A DNA stretch of 64,000 nt from Pinisolibacter aquiterrae. Its GTDB lineage: Bacteria; Pseudomonadota; Alphaproteobacteria; Rhizobiales; Ancalomicrobiaceae. Positions 17,736-27,576 of this stretch are shown in pieces (within the stretch, counting starts at the first letter, position 1; each line of letters starts with the position of its first letter). Position numbers and translations under genes: made by a program. The notes beneath the pieces were generated by a model. The model had not been told where the DNA came from. It ran no database searches and saw nothing but the letters and a program-made list of their open reading frames with translations. The DNA is taken from the NCBI RefSeq assembly GCF_019160155.1, contig NZ_JAFNIH010000030.1, positions 62,001 to 126,000 of the forward strand. Direction: 5' to 3'.

Positions 17736-18833
17736 TTGAGCGCCGTCACCGCCGATCCCGTGTCTCCTGAACCGTCGCGCCTCGCCGCGCTCGGCCCGGC
17801 CGTCGAGGCGGTGATCGTGCCGATCGGCGCGGTCGCCGCCGCCGCCGCGCTGTTCTCGCTGTTCCTCCTCGTCCTCGGCAAATCGCCGTTGACCTTCTTC
17901 GAGCTCCTGTGGCGCGGCGGCTTCGGCACCGCGTTCTCCTGGCAGAACACGCTGATCCGCACCGCGCCGCTGATCTTCACCGCGCTCTGCGTGGCGCTGC
18001 CGGCCCGGCTCGGGCTCATGATCATCGGCGGCGAGGGCGCCCTGGTGATCGGCGGGTTCGCGGCCGCCGTGGTCGCCCTGCCGATGATCGGCGTGATGCC
18101 CGGCTGGGTCGCGATGCCCGTGATGTTCGCGGCCGCCGCTCTCGCCGGCGCCCTCTGGATCGGCTTCGTCGGGTACCTACGCCACGTCCGCGCCGTCAAC
18201 GAGACCATCGCCTCGCTCTTGATGTTCTACATCGCCGTGGCGGTTCTCAATTTCTTCGTCGAGGGGCCGCTGCGCTCGCCGACGGATCCCAACAAGCCTT
18301 CGACCGCGCCGATCGGCGCCGATTTCAAGGTCGGCTCGATCCCCGGCCTCGACGTCCATTGGGGCCTCGTCGTCGGCGTCGTCCTGGCGATCGCCGCCCA
18401 TGTCCTGATGACCCGCACCACCTTCGGCTTCGCCGCCCGCGTCACCGGCGGCAACGTCCGGGCGGCGCGCGCGCAGGGGCTGCCGGTGGGCAAGCTGATG
18501 ATCGCCACCTGCGCGCTGGCCGGGGCTTGCGCCGGGATCGCCGGCTATTTCGAGGTGGCGGCGGTGTCCGGCAAGGCCAATGCCTCGCTGATCGCCGGCT
18601 ACGGCTTCACCGGCATCCTCGTCTCCTTCCTCGCCCGCCACAATCCGATCGCCATTCCGCCGGTGGCCGTGCTGTTCGGCGGTCTCGCGGCGGCGGGCGG
18701 CCTGATCCAACGTCGCATGGGCCTGCCGGACGCCTCCGTGCAGGTGCTCCAGGGCCTGATCTTCCTCTTCATCCTGGTGTCCGAGACCGTCTACGGGCGC
18801 CTCTCCCTCTTCAGCCCGGAGACGCGCCGATGA
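17736..18833 (+). CDS. ABC transporter permease 1 (BMP/nucleoside type)
   Basis: This 365-residue inner-membrane permease of the BPD_transp_2 class (RbsC/NupP-like) has about nine hydrophobic helices starting near residue 28, and the family segment GRVTGGNVRAARAQGLPVGK-like (FAARVTGGNVRAAR) about residue 228. The start is TTG, with GGAGG 8 bases before it; no closer ATG exists in frame. The 119-bp gap from the binding-protein gene has no separate promoter that I can see. The next permease overlaps by 4 bp (ATGA), so the two are made as a pair. Confidence 0.9.
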   Translation: MSAVTADPVSPEPSRLAALGPAVEAVIVPIGAVAAAAALFSLFLLVLGKSPLTFFELLWRGGFGTAFSWQNTLIRTAPLIFTALCVALPARLGLMIIGGEGALVIGGFAAAVVALPMIGVMPGWVAMPVMFAAAALAGALWIGFVGYLRHVRAVNETIASLLMFYIAVAVLNFFVEGPLRSPTDPNKPSTAPIGADFKVGSIPGLDVHWGLVVGVVLAIAAHVLMTRTTFGFAARVTGGNVRAARAQGLPVGKLMIATCALAGACAGIAGYFEVAAVSGKANASLIAGYGFTGILVSFLARHNPIAIPPVAVLFGGLAAAGGLIQRRMGLPDASVQVLQGLIFLFILVSETVYGRLSLFSPETRR

Positions 18834-19747
18834 CCGACGTGGTGACCACCGTGGCCGTGGCCATGTTCGCCGGCGCCGTGCGCGTCTCGACGCCCTTCCT
18901 CTTCGTCAGCCTCGGCGAGTGCCTGACCGAGAAGTCCGGCCGCATCAATCTCGGCCTCGAGGGAACGCTGGTGTTCGGTGCCATGAGCGCCTACGCGGTC
19001 TCCTATCTCTCCGGCAGCCCCTGGGTCGGGGTGCTCGCCGCCGGCCTCGCCGGCTCGCTCTTCGGCGCGCTGCACGGGGCGATCTGCCGCCTGCCCAAGG
19101 TCTCCGACATCGCCATCGGCATTGCGCTGATGCTGTTCGGCACCGGCTTCGCCTTCTTCCTCGGCAAGGGCTTCATCCAGCCGACGGCGCCGCGGCTCCA
19201 GGCGATCGACCTCGGCTTTCTCGTCTCCGACCCGCAGTTGAAGGTCGCGTTGCAGATCAATCCGCTGTTCTTCATCGGACTGATCCTTGCGGTCGTGCTG
19301 TGGTGGGGCTTCGCCAACACGCGGATCGGCCTCGTCGTGCGGATGACCGGCGACAGCGCCGCGACGGCGCGCGCCATGGGCGTCTCGGTCGACGGAGTGC
19401 GGTTCTGGGCGACGACGGTCGGCGGCTTCCTCGCCGGCGTCGGCGGCGCCTTCCTGTCGCTGTTCTATCCCGGCTCGTGGAACGAAGGGCTCTCGTCGGG
19501 CCAGGGCCTGATGGCGGTGGCGCTGGTCATCTTCTCGCGCTGGAACCCGCTCGCCTGCGTCGCCGCCGCTTTGCTCTTCGGCGCCGCCGGTGCCCTCGGG
19601 CCGGCGCTCCAGTCGGTCGGCATCTCCCAGGGCTACCACTTCTTCAACGCCGCCCCGCACATCCTGACCCTCGCCATCATGATCGCCACGAGTTCCTCGA
19701 AGCGGTCGCTGAAGGGCGCGCCGGGCGAACTCTCCATCACCAAGTGA
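18830..19747 (+). CDS. ABC transporter permease 2 (BMP/nucleoside type)
   Basis: This 305-residue second half of the permease pair contains [21 protein letters not shown]-like N-terminal sequence ([15 protein letters not shown]), which is the hallmark of the NupQ/YufQ-like partner of BMP transporters. It has around eight helices and a central [20 protein letters not shown] cytoplasmic loop that contacts the ATPase. The ATG overlaps the stop of permease 1. It ends 10 bp before the biuret-hydrolase-like gene, showing that transporter and enzymes share one transcript. Confidence 0.9.
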   Translation: MTDVVTTVAVAMFAGAVRVSTPFLFVSLGECLTEKSGRINLGLEGTLVFGAMSAYAVSYLSGSPWVGVLAAGLAGSLFGALHGAICRLPKVSDIAIGIALMLFGTGFAFFLGKGFIQPTAPRLQAIDLGFLVSDPQLKVALQINPLFFIGLILAVVLWWGFANTRIGLVVRMTGDSAATARAMGVSVDGVRFWATTVGGFLAGVGGAFLSLFYPGSWNEGLSSGQGLMAVALVIFSRWNPLACVAAALLFGAAGALGPALQSVGISQGYHFFNAAPHILTLAIMIATSSSKRSLKGAPGELSITK

Positions 19748-19757
19748 GGCCGAACCC

Positions 19758-20435
19758 ATGACCACGCTGCCCGCCGATCCCTACGCCTGGCCCTTCGACG
19801 GCGACCTCCGGCCCGAGAACACCGCGCTGATCATCATCGACATGCAGACCGACTTCTGTGGGCCCGGCGGCTACGTCGACACGATGGGCTACGACCTGTC
19901 GCTGACTCGCGCGCCGATCGAGCCGATCAAATCGGTGCTGGCCGCCTTCCGCGCCAAAGAGTTCACGGTGATCCACACCCGCGAGGGCCATCGCCCCGAC
20001 CTCGCCGATCTCCCCGCCAACAAGCGCTGGCGCTCGCAACGCATCGGCGCCGGCATCGGTGACGCCGGCCCCTGCGGCCGCATCCTCGTGCGCGGCGAGC
20101 CGGGCTGGGACATCATCGAGGACGTCTATCCGCTGCCGGGCGAGCCGATCATCGACAAGCCCGGCAAGGGCTCGTTCTGCGCCACCGATCTCGAGCTGAT
20201 CCTGAACCTCAAGGGGATCCGCAACATCGTCTTGACCGGCATCACCACCGACGTCTGCGTCCACACCACCATGCGCGAGGCCAACGATCGCGGCTTCGAA
20301 TGCCTGCTGCTCGAGGACTGCTGCGGCGCCACCAAATACGAGAACCATCTCGCCGCGATCGACATGATCAAGATGCAGGGTGGCGTCTTCGGCGCCGTCG
20401 CCACCTCCACCATGCTGCTGGAGGCGATCGGATGA
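19758..20435 (+). CDS. biuH: Biuret hydrolase-like cysteine hydrolase (isochorismatase superfamily)
   Basis: This 225-residue cytosolic amidase most resembles the rhizobial biuret amidohydrolase BiuH, which converts biuret to allophanate and ammonia. The catalytic triad is D28 (IIIDMQTDF), K134 ([10 protein letters not shown]) and C167 ([11 protein letters not shown]). From memory, the K-to-C distance of 33 and the surrounding [20 protein letters not shown] stretch match the characterised Rhizobium enzyme closely. It lies inside the transporter operon, between permease 2 and the ATPase, whose ATG overlaps its stop. An allophanate hydrolase gene closes the same operon, completing a biuret-to-ammonia route. 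Activity on another ureide-type amide cannot be excluded. Confidence 0.82.
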   Translation: MTTLPADPYAWPFDGDLRPENTALIIIDMQTDFCGPGGYVDTMGYDLSLTRAPIEPIKSVLAAFRAKEFTVIHTREGHRPDLADLPANKRWRSQRIGAGIGDAGPCGRILVRGEPGWDIIEDVYPLPGEPIIDKPGKGSFCATDLELILNLKGIRNIVLTGITTDVCVHTTMREANDRGFECLLLEDCCGATKYENHLAAIDMIKMQGGVFGAVATSTMLLEAIG

Positions 20436-21958
20436 GCGAGGAGGGGGGACGCGCCATCGGCGTCGAGACCATCGGCATGACCAAGATCTTCGGATCGCTA
20501 GTCGCGCTCGAGGACGTGTCGATCCGGGTCCGCCCGGGAACGCTCCACGCGCTCCTCGGCGAGAACGGCGCCGGCAAGTCGACGCTGGTCAAATGCATGA
20601 TGGGCTTCTACCAGCCGACCCGTGGCCAGATGTCGATCGAGGGCCACGAAGTGGCGATCCGCAATCCGCGCGACGCCTCCGAGGCCCGTCTCGGCATGGT
20701 CTACCAGCACTTCACCCTGGTGCCCTCGCTCACCGCTGCCGAGAATCTGATCGTCTCTCGCCCCGATTGCCCCGAGATCATCGACTGGAAGCGCGAGATC
20801 GCCGCCCTCGACGCCTTCATGGCGACCATGCCGTTCCGGGTCCGGCTCGATACGCCGGTCTCCAACCTGTCGGCGGGCGAGAAGCAGAAGCTCGAGATCC
20901 TCAAGCAACTGTACCTCGATCGCCGTTTCGTCGTCCTCGACGAGCCGACCTCGGTGCTGACCCCCGACGAGGCCGACGAAATGCTCGGCCTCCTCAAGGG
21001 CATGACCACGCGCGGCGAACTGACCATCCTGATGATCACCCACAAGTTCCGTGAGGTGACGGCCTATGCCGACGAAGTCTCGATCCTCAGGCGCGGGCGC
21101 TGCGTCGGCGGCGGGCTGGTCGGCGAGATCGGCACGCAAGAGATGGCCCGCCTGATGATCGGCGACGCCGAGATCCGCGAGCGCGCCGCCCGCGTCGAGC
21201 GAACCGCGACGCCGGTCGTGCTCGACCTCGCCGCGCTCCACGCCAGCGACGACGACGGCCTGCCTGCGATCACCTCGATCGACCTCAAGGTCCACGAAGG
21301 CGAGATCGTCGGCATCGCCGGGGTCTCCGGCAACGGCCAGTCGGAACTGGTCGAGGTGCTCTCCGGCCAACGCGACCTCGACGACGGCCGCATCCTCGTC
21401 CACGGCCACGGCTTCGAGCCGGTGCGCGACCAGATGGCCCGCCTCAAGGTGTTCTCACTCCAAGAGGAACCCTTGAGGAACTCCGCCGTGCCGCGCATGA
21501 CGGTGGCCGAGAACATCGCGCTCAGGACCTTCGACGAGGCGCCGATCGCCTCGCTCGGCTGGTGGCTGAAGCCGGGCACGATGAAGGCGCGGGCGCGCGA
21601 CCTGATCGCCCGCTACCGGGTCAAGACGCCCTCCACCGACACCCCGATCGAAAACCTCTCCGGCGGCAACGTCCAGCGCGCCGTGTTGGCGCGCGAGCTC
21701 TCCGGCGACGTCGACGTGCTGATCGTCGCCAACCCCTGTTTCGGGCTCGACTTCGCCTCCGTCGCCGAGATCCGCACCCAGATCCTCGAGCAGCGCAATC
21801 GCGGCGCGGCGGTGCTGCTCGTCTCCGAGGACCTCGACGAGATCCTCGAGCTTTCCGACCGCGTCGCCGTCATGTCGGGCGGGCGCATCACCCTCGACGC
21901 GCCGATCGGGGCGACCGACCGCTCGGCGATCGGCCATGCCATGGCGGGAGGCCATTGA
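20432..21958 (+). CDS. ABC transporter ATP-binding protein, tandem-domain (BMP/NupO/RbsA type)
   Basis: This 508-residue ATPase energises the two permeases above. It has two nucleotide-binding domains. The first has Walker [10 protein letters not shown] (about residues 43-51), signature [12 protein letters not shown] and Walker [18 protein letters not shown]. The second has a degenerate P-loop ([16 protein letters not shown]) and signature [17 protein letters not shown], as is usual in sugar and nucleoside importers. It overlaps the upstream hydrolase by 4 bp and its stop abuts the ATG of the next hydrolase. Placing the ATPase between two hydrolases is an unusual order for such a transporter. 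Confidence 0.92.
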   Translation: MSEEGGRAIGVETIGMTKIFGSLVALEDVSIRVRPGTLHALLGENGAGKSTLVKCMMGFYQPTRGQMSIEGHEVAIRNPRDASEARLGMVYQHFTLVPSLTAAENLIVSRPDCPEIIDWKREIAALDAFMATMPFRVRLDTPVSNLSAGEKQKLEILKQLYLDRRFVVLDEPTSVLTPDEADEMLGLLKGMTTRGELTILMITHKFREVTAYADEVSILRRGRCVGGGLVGEIGTQEMARLMIGDAEIRERAARVERTATPVVLDLAALHASDDDGLPAITSIDLKVHEGEIVGIAGVSGNGQSELVEVLSGQRDLDDGRILVHGHGFEPVRDQMARLKVFSLQEEPLRNSAVPRMTVAENIALRTFDEAPIASLGWWLKPGTMKARARDLIARYRVKTPSTDTPIENLSGGNVQRAVLARELSGDVDVLIVANPCFGLDFASVAEIRTQILEQRNRGAAVLLVSEDLDEILELSDRVAVMSGGRITLDAPIGATDRSAIGHAMAGGH

Positions 21959-22648
21959 ATGATCACCGTGGACGCCCGACCCTTCGCCTATGCCTTCCCA
22001 CCGGAGAAGACCGCGCTGGTCGTCATCGACATGCAGCGCGATTTCGTCGAGCCCGGCGGCTTCGGCGAGACGCTCGGCAACGACGTCTCGCGGCTCACCG
22101 CCATCGTACCGACGGTCGCGCGTCTGATCGGCCTCGCCCGCGCCGAGGGCTGGACCGTGGTCCACACCCGCGAGAGCCACGACGCCACCCTCTGCGACTG
22201 CCCGCCCGCCAAACGCGAGCGCGGCGCGCCGACCTTGCGCATCGGCGACGCCGGCCCGATGGGCCGCATCCTGGTGCGTGGCGAACCGGGCAACGCCATC
22301 GTCGACGCGCTCGCCCCGATCGACGGCGAGATCGTCATCGACAAGCCGGGGAAGGGCGCCTTCTACGCCACCGCCCTCGGCGACGTGCTGCGCCTCAAGG
22401 GCATCACGCACCTGATCTTCGCCGGTGTCACGACCGAGGTCTGCGTCCAGACCACGATGCGCGAGGCGAACGATCGCGGCTACGACTGTCTGCTGATCGA
22501 GGATGCGACCGAGAGCTATTTCCCCGCCTTCAAGGCGGCGACGCTCGACATGATCACCGCGCAAGGCGGCATCGTCGGCTGGGCCGCGCCGCTCGCCGCG
22601 CTCGAGGCGGCGGTCGCTCGCGAGGACGGGGGCGTGACATGGAAGTGA
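21959..22648 (+). CDS. Second cysteine hydrolase (isochorismatase superfamily)
   Basis: This 229-residue amidase is a paralogue of the biuret-hydrolase-like protein encoded two genes upstream. The triad is intact: D24 (VVIDMQRDF), K129 ([10 protein letters not shown]) and C162 ([15 protein letters not shown]). It differs in the substrate pocket: the [17 protein letters not shown] segment is replaced by [16 protein letters not shown], which carries two extra cysteines. It therefore probably acts on a different N-carbamoyl or amide intermediate, such as a ureide acid. The start directly follows the ATPase stop, and its end overlaps the next gene by 10 bp. I cannot assign the substrate. Confidence 0.85.
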   Translation: MITVDARPFAYAFPPEKTALVVIDMQRDFVEPGGFGETLGNDVSRLTAIVPTVARLIGLARAEGWTVVHTRESHDATLCDCPPAKRERGAPTLRIGDAGPMGRILVRGEPGNAIVDALAPIDGEIVIDKPGKGAFYATALGDVLRLKGITHLIFAGVTTEVCVQTTMREANDRGYDCLLIEDATESYFPAFKAATLDMITAQGGIVGWAAPLAALEAAVAREDGGVTWK

Positions 22649-23046
22649 ACATCCCCGAGGTGCTCGCCGAGGTGACGGCGATCTTCGAGGCCTACGAGGC
22701 CGCCTTCGTCGCCGACGACACCGACGAACTCGCCCGCCTCTTCTGGTCGGACGCCCGCGTCCTGCGCTACGGCATCGCCGACATGCAGCACGGGCCGGAG
22801 GAGCTCGCCGCCTTCCGCGTCGCCTTCTCCGCCGCTTTTCCCGCCTTCGACCTCGCCCGCGATCTCGACCGGACCGTGATCACCACCTTCGGCCGCGACT
22901 TCGCCACCGCCTCGACCCTCTTCCGTCGCGCCTCGGCGCCGGGGCAGGTCGGGCGGCAGATGCAGACCTGGGCGCGCTTCGCCGACGGCTGGAAGGTGGT
23001 CGCCGCCCACGTCAGCCTCGTCGCCGACGAACCGGCGGAGGGGTGA
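22639..23046 (+). CDS. AtzH/HpxZ-like NTF2-fold protein
   Basis: This 135-residue small cytosolic protein belongs to the AtzH-like/DUF3225 group with a SnoaL/NTF2 cone fold. Family marks are [29 protein letters not shown] and [21 protein letters not shown]. AtzH in s-triazine degradation is reported to handle a carboxylated urea intermediate made beside 1-carboxybiuret hydrolase AtzE-AtzG; HpxZ is its relative in oxalurate catabolism. Here AtzE and AtzG are absent, but two cysteine hydrolases and an allophanate hydrolase are present. The likely role is clearing a dead-end carboxylated intermediate. Confidence 0.78.
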   Translation: MEVNIPEVLAEVTAIFEAYEAAFVADDTDELARLFWSDARVLRYGIADMQHGPEELAAFRVAFSAAFPAFDLARDLDRTVITTFGRDFATASTLFRRASAPGQVGRQMQTWARFADGWKVVAAHVSLVADEPAEG

Positions 23047-23050
23047 CGCC

Positions 23051-23863
23051 ATGACCGAGCCGATCGAACGCTGGAAGGGCCGCAACGAGACCAAGGACGC
23101 GCTGCGCCGCTGCGTCTGGGCCGATCTCGAGACCTCCGGCGCCGCCGTCGACAGCCCTTGGAGCCGCATTCCGAACTATGTCGGCGCCGAAGAGGCGGCG
23201 GCGCGGCTGACCACGCTCCCCGCCTGGGAGGCGGCGCGGATCGTCAAGTCGAACCCCGACCCGGCCCAGATCCCGCTGCGCCGCCGCGCGCTCGAGGCCG
23301 GCAAGATCCTCTATGCCCCGGTGCCGGAACTGGTGAAGCCCTTTCCCTTCGTCGAGCTCGATCCGGAGGACCTCGCCCGGCGCGGCATCGCCTTCGCGGA
23401 CGCCGCTCGCTCCGAGGTCTTCGTCGAGATCGGCCGCCCGCTCGACTTCCGCGCGATGAAGCCGATGGACTTCGTCGTCGTCGGCTGCGTGGCGGTGACC
23501 CGCGCCGGCGGGCGCACCGGCAAGGGCGGCGGCTTCGCCGATCTCGAACTCGGCATCTTCCGCGAATTGGGGCTGGTGCCCGATCACGCGCCGATCGTCA
23601 CCACGGTGCACGACGTCCAGGTGGTCGACGACGAGCGCATCGTCATGCTGGCCCACGATCAACCGCTCGACTGGATCGCCACGCCGAGCGCCCTGATCGA
23701 GACGAAGACGCCCTATCCCGACCCGACCGGCGTCGCCTGGGATCTGGTCCAGCCCGATCAATATGCCGGCATTCCCTTCCTCGCCGACCTGCGGCGCGAC
23801 CTCGAGGCCGCCGCCGCGCGGCGCCGTCCTCTTTCCCCTCCGTCCCATGAGTCCCGGCGATGA
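23051..23863 (+). CDS. 5-formyltetrahydrofolate cyclo-ligase-like (COG0212 paralogue)
   Basis: This 270-residue protein has the 5-FCL/NagB-like fold. True cyclo-ligases are about 200 residues and end their nucleotide loop in GKGGGYYDR; this protein has TGKGGGFADLELGIFRELG, the pattern of the longer MTHFSD-like paralogues whose folate role is doubtful. A basic N-terminus with WSRIPNYVGAEEAAARL and WEAARIVKSNPDPAQ is also typical of these paralogues. Some have been linked by comparative genomics to thiamine metabolism. It is locked into the catabolic operon (4 bp after HpxZ-like, 4-bp overlap with allophanate hydrolase), so an ATP-dependent step on the imported substrate is an alternative. Confidence 0.82.
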   Translation: MTEPIERWKGRNETKDALRRCVWADLETSGAAVDSPWSRIPNYVGAEEAAARLTTLPAWEAARIVKSNPDPAQIPLRRRALEAGKILYAPVPELVKPFPFVELDPEDLARRGIAFADAARSEVFVEIGRPLDFRAMKPMDFVVVGCVAVTRAGGRTGKGGGFADLELGIFRELGLVPDHAPIVTTVHDVQVVDDERIVMLAHDQPLDWIATPSALIETKTPYPDPTGVAWDLVQPDQYAGIPFLADLRRDLEAAAARRRPLSPPSHESRR

Positions 23864-25656
23864 CCCTTCCGACCTTTCTCGATCTCGCCACCCTCGCCGA
23901 CGGCTATCGCGCCGGCGCCTTCACCCCGCTCGACGTGGTCGAGGCGGTGATCGCCCGGATCGAGGCCTCCGCCGACCCGGCGATCTGGATCGCGCGCGTC
24001 CCCGCCGACGCCTTGCGCGTAGCGGCGCGGGCGCTCGGCCCCGTTCCAGATCCGGAAAAGCCGCTGTGGGGCGTGCCCTTCGCGGTCAAGGACAACATCG
24101 ACGTCGCCGGGCTTCCCACGACCGCCGCCTGTCCCGCCTTCGCCTATGAGGCGGGCGCCGACGCGGAGGTCGTCGCCCGGCTGAAGGCGGCGGGCGCCCT
24201 CGTCGTCGGCAAGACCAACCTCGATCAGTTCGCCACCGGCCTCAACGGCACCCGCTCGCCCTATGGCGCGCCGCGCTCGGTCTTCTCCGCCGCCCATGTC
24301 TCCGGCGGCTCCTCGTCGGGCTCGGCGGTGGCGACCGCCGCCGGCCTCGTCGCCTTTGCCCTCGGCACCGACACCGCCGGATCGGGCCGGGTGCCCGCCG
24401 CCTTCAACAATCTCGTCGGGGTCAAGCCGACGGTCGGTCTCGTCCCCTCGACCGGGCTCGTCCCGGCCTGTCGCAGCCTCGACTGCATCTCGATCTTCGC
24501 CGGCACGGTCTCCGACGCGACGACGATCCGCCGGGTGATCCAAGGGTTCGACGCGCGCGATCCCTTTTCGCGGCCCCATCGGCCGGCGCCGCTCGTCACC
24601 GAGGGCTTCCGCTTCGGCGTGCTCGCCGGCGCGGAGCGGGAATTCTTCGGCGACGCCGAGACCGAGGCGCTCTACGACGCGGCGATCACGCGGCTCGAGG
24701 GCCTCGGCGGCACGGCGGTCGAGATCGACTACGCGCCGTTCCGCGACTGCGCCGAACTGCTCTACGGTGGCCCCTGGGTCGCCGAGCGGCTGGCGGCGAT
24801 CGAGGCCTTTCATGCCGATCACGCCGACGCGATGGATCCGACGGTCGCGGCGATCGTCGGCGGGGCGAAGCGCTTCTCCGCCGTCGACGCCTTTCGTGGC
24901 CTCTATGCGCGTGAGGCGTTGCGGCAGAAGACCGACGCGGAATGGGCCAAGGTCGACGTGCTGCTGCTGCCGACCGCCCCGACCATCTACACCGTCCAGG
25001 CGATGCGCGCCGATCCGATCCGGCTCAATTCGAACCTCGGCCGATACACCAATTTCGTCAATCTGCTCGATTGCGCCGCGGTCGCGATCCCGGCCGGGTT
25101 CCGCGCCGACGGTCTGCCGGCGGGCGTCACCCTGATCGGCCCGGCCTTCACCGACGACGGCCTCGCCGTCCTCGCCGATCGCCTCCACCGCGCCGGCCCT
25201 TGCGGCATGGGGATCGACACCGCCGCCCCGCTCGGTGGCGCCCCGCTCGCGCCCTCGACCGAAGGGCTGATCGCGATCGGCGTGGTCGGCGCCCATCTCT
25301 CCGGCGAGCCGCTCAACCACCAGTTGACCGCTGTCGGCGGCGTCCTGCTCCGGGCGACGCGGACCGCGCCCGATTATCGCCTGTTCGAAGTGCCCGGCGC
25401 GACGCCGGCCAAGCCCGGCCTGGTGCGCGCCCCCGGCTTCGCCGGTCCGGGGCTCGAGATCGAGGTCTGGGGGCTTCCCGCCGCCGCCGCCGGACGGTTC
25501 GTCGCCGCGATCCCGGCCCCGCTCGGCATCGGCAAGGTGCGCCTCGCCGACGGCACCGAGGTCTCCGGCTTCCTCTGCGAGGCCCATGCGGTCGAGGGCG
25601 CGCGCGACATCACCAAGACCGGCGGCTGGCGCGCCCATCGCGCCGGGGCCGCCTGA
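23860..25656 (+). CDS. atzF: Allophanate hydrolase
   Basis: This 598-residue amidase-signature enzyme hydrolyses allophanate, ultimately giving ammonia and CO2. The Ser-cisSer-Lys triad is K77 (FAVKDNIDVAG), S151 (HVSGGSSSGSA) and S175 (GTDTAGSGRVPAA). After the amidase domain (about residues 1-445) comes the extra C-terminal domain (about 465-595, with GVVGAHLSGEPLNHQL and TKTGGWRAHR) that distinguishes true allophanate hydrolases from plain amidases. Its length matches AtzF/DUR2-type proteins. It is the last gene of the operon and ends 20 bp from the convergent FtsH gene. With the biuret-hydrolase-like enzyme it forms a complete biuret nitrogen-release pathway. Confidence 0.9.
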   Translation: MTLPTFLDLATLADGYRAGAFTPLDVVEAVIARIEASADPAIWIARVPADALRVAARALGPVPDPEKPLWGVPFAVKDNIDVAGLPTTAACPAFAYEAGADAEVVARLKAAGALVVGKTNLDQFATGLNGTRSPYGAPRSVFSAAHVSGGSSSGSAVATAAGLVAFALGTDTAGSGRVPAAFNNLVGVKPTVGLVPSTGLVPACRSLDCISIFAGTVSDATTIRRVIQGFDARDPFSRPHRPAPLVTEGFRFGVLAGAEREFFGDAETEALYDAAITRLEGLGGTAVEIDYAPFRDCAELLYGGPWVAERLAAIEAFHADHADAMDPTVAAIVGGAKRFSAVDAFRGLYAREALRQKTDAEWAKVDVLLLPTAPTIYTVQAMRADPIRLNSNLGRYTNFVNLLDCAAVAIPAGFRADGLPAGVTLIGPAFTDDGLAVLADRLHRAGPCGMGIDTAAPLGGAPLAPSTEGLIAIGVVGAHLSGEPLNHQLTAVGGVLLRATRTAPDYRLFEVPGATPAKPGLVRAPGFAGPGLEIEVWGLPAAAAGRFVAAIPAPLGIGKVRLADGTEVSGFLCEAHAVEGARDITKTGGWRAHRAGAA

Positions 25657-25676
25657 GCGATCGGAGAGGCAGGCTC

Positions 25677-27521
25677 TCAGGCGGAGATCGCCGCCGTGTC
25701 CGCTTCCGGCCGCCGTTGCAGCGGCGGAAACTGGTCGGCGGTCAGCGTCTCCTCGGCGATCAGCCGCGCCGCGCCGGCGTCGAGATCGGCGCGGCGGCGG
25801 GCGAGGAGATCGCGCGCGCGTTGCTCGGCCGTCTCGACCAGATCACGCACCGCGACGTCGATCTCACGCCGGGTGGTCTCCGACGCCCCGCCGACGTCGT
25901 CGCGCGGCAGGCCGAGGAACGGCTGGGCGGGCTGGGCATAGGTGCGCTCGCCGATCGCCTCGGCCATGCCGTAGCGGGTGACCATCTCGGTCGCGACCTC
26001 GGTGGCGCGCTGGAGATCGTCGGCCGCGCCGGTCGAGACGTCTCCGTCATAGATCATCGCCTCGGCCGCGCGACCGCCCATCAGCACCGCGAGACGGTTC
26101 TCGAGATCGCTGCGGGCGAGCAGGAAGCGGTCCTCGGTCGGCCGTTGCAGCGTGTAGCCGAGCGCCCCGACGCCGCGTGGCACGATCGAGACCTTCTGGA
26201 CCGGATCGACCCCGGGTAGGCTCGCCGCGACCAGGGCGTGGCCCATCTCGTGGACCGCGACCCGGCGCCGTTCGGCCGGGTTCAACACGCGGCTCTTCTT
26301 CTCGATGCCGGCGACGATGCGCTCGATCGCCACGACGAAATCCTCGGTGCCGACCGCGTCGGCGTCGCGGCGGGTGGCGGCGATCGCCGCCTCGTTGACC
26401 AGATTGGCGAGATCGGCGCCGGTGAAGCCGGTCGAAAGGCCGGCGATCGCGTCGAGATCGACGTCGGCGGCGAGACGGATCTTGCGGACGTGCACCTTCA
26501 GGATGGCGAGGCGACCGCCCCGGTCGGGCCGATCGACCAGCACCTGACGGTCGAAGCGGCCGGCCCGGAGCAGCGCCGGGTCGAGAATCTCCGGCCGATT
26601 GGTGGCGGCGAGGAGGATCACGCCGATGCTCGGATCGAACCCGTCGAGTTCGGCGAGGAGCTGGTTGAGCGTCTGTTCCTTCTCGTCGAACCCACCCATG
26701 GCGCCGGCTGCGCGCGAGCGGCCGAGCGAGTCGAGTTCGTCGATGAAGATGATGCAGGGCGCGGCGGAGCGGGCCTGCTCGAAGAGATCGCGCACCCGCG
26801 CCGCGCCGACGCCGACGAACATCTCGACGAATTCCGAGCCGGAGATCGAGAAGAACGGCACGCCCGCCTCGCCGGCGACCGCGCGCGCAAGCAGCGTCTT
26901 GCCGGTACCGGGCGGGCCGACCAGCAGAATGCCCTTGGGCACGCGCGCCCCGAGCCGGCCGTAGCTCTTGGGATCCTTCAGGAAGTCGACGACCTCCCGC
27001 AACTCGAACTTGGCCTCGTCGACCCCGGCGACGTCGGCGAAGGTGGTCTTGGTGTCGGTCTCCACGAAGACCTTGGCATGCGATCGGCCGATCGACATCA
27101 TCCCGCCGAGGCCCTGCCTGTCGGCGAGGCGACGGATCAGCACGACCCAGACGAAATAGAAGACGAGCGCCGGCGCCACCCAGGAGAACACGGTCTGGAA
27201 GACGCCGTCGGAGGGCACGCCGGTGACGGTGACGCCCTTGGCCGCGAGTTTCTCCGCGAGCGCCGGGTCGACGCGGACGGTGGCGAAATCGGTGCCGCCG
27301 CCGGGCAGGCGATCCTTCACCCGCCCACGCACAACCGAGGACCCCACCTCGACCTCGCCGACCGAACCGGCCGCCACCAGTTCCTCGAACCGGCTCCACG
27401 GGATCGTCTCGATCCGCCCGGTGGCGGTGAGGACCCATTGCAGCAACATGACGCCGACGACGGCGACGAAGACGTACCAGAGGGTGACGTCGTGCTTTCG
27501 AGACGAGGGATCGGACGCCAT
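25677..27521 (-). CDS. FtsH-family AAA+ zinc metalloprotease (paralogue)
   Basis: This 614-residue membrane-anchored ATP-dependent protease has TM1 at about residues 13-32, a periplasmic domain of about 75 residues, TM2 at about 112-130, and an AAA module with Walker A GPPGTGKT (202-209), Walker [10 protein letters not shown] (257-265) and [23 protein letters not shown]. The peptidase domain carries HEMGH (424-428). Housekeeping FtsH has HEAGHA, so the Met is a variant, and the C-terminal tail is short. ATG at 27521 has GGAG 7-8 bases upstream; the frame stays open further up. The lack of neighbouring hflKC, tilS or folP argues for an accessory paralogue rather than the essential FtsH. Confidence 0.88.
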   Translation of the reverse strand: MASDPSSRKHDVTLWYVFVAVVGVMLLQWVLTATGRIETIPWSRFEELVAAGSVGEVEVGSSVVRGRVKDRLPGGGTDFATVRVDPALAEKLAAKGVTVTGVPSDGVFQTVFSWVAPALVFYFVWVVLIRRLADRQGLGGMMSIGRSHAKVFVETDTKTTFADVAGVDEAKFELREVVDFLKDPKSYGRLGARVPKGILLVGPPGTGKTLLARAVAGEAGVPFFSISGSEFVEMFVGVGAARVRDLFEQARSAAPCIIFIDELDSLGRSRAAGAMGGFDEKEQTLNQLLAELDGFDPSIGVILLAATNRPEILDPALLRAGRFDRQVLVDRPDRGGRLAILKVHVRKIRLAADVDLDAIAGLSTGFTGADLANLVNEAAIAATRRDADAVGTEDFVVAIERIVAGIEKKSRVLNPAERRRVAVHEMGHALVAASLPGVDPVQKVSIVPRGVGALGYTLQRPTEDRFLLARSDLENRLAVLMGGRAAEAMIYDGDVSTGAADDLQRATEVATEMVTRYGMAEAIGERTYAQPAQPFLGLPRDDVGGASETTRREIDVAVRDLVETAEQRARDLLARRRADLDAGAARLIAEETLTADQFPPLQRRPEADTAAISA

Positions 27522-27576
27522 GGCATGCTCCGTTCGGGTCCGCCGCGGAGGCGGTGGACCCGTCGGGCGGATCATA

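Noticed and set aside
22639-25656. Reading the operon as a cyanuric acid (atzDEF) cluster
   Set aside because: There is no AtzD-type cyanuric acid hydrolase and no AtzE/AtzG in the window.
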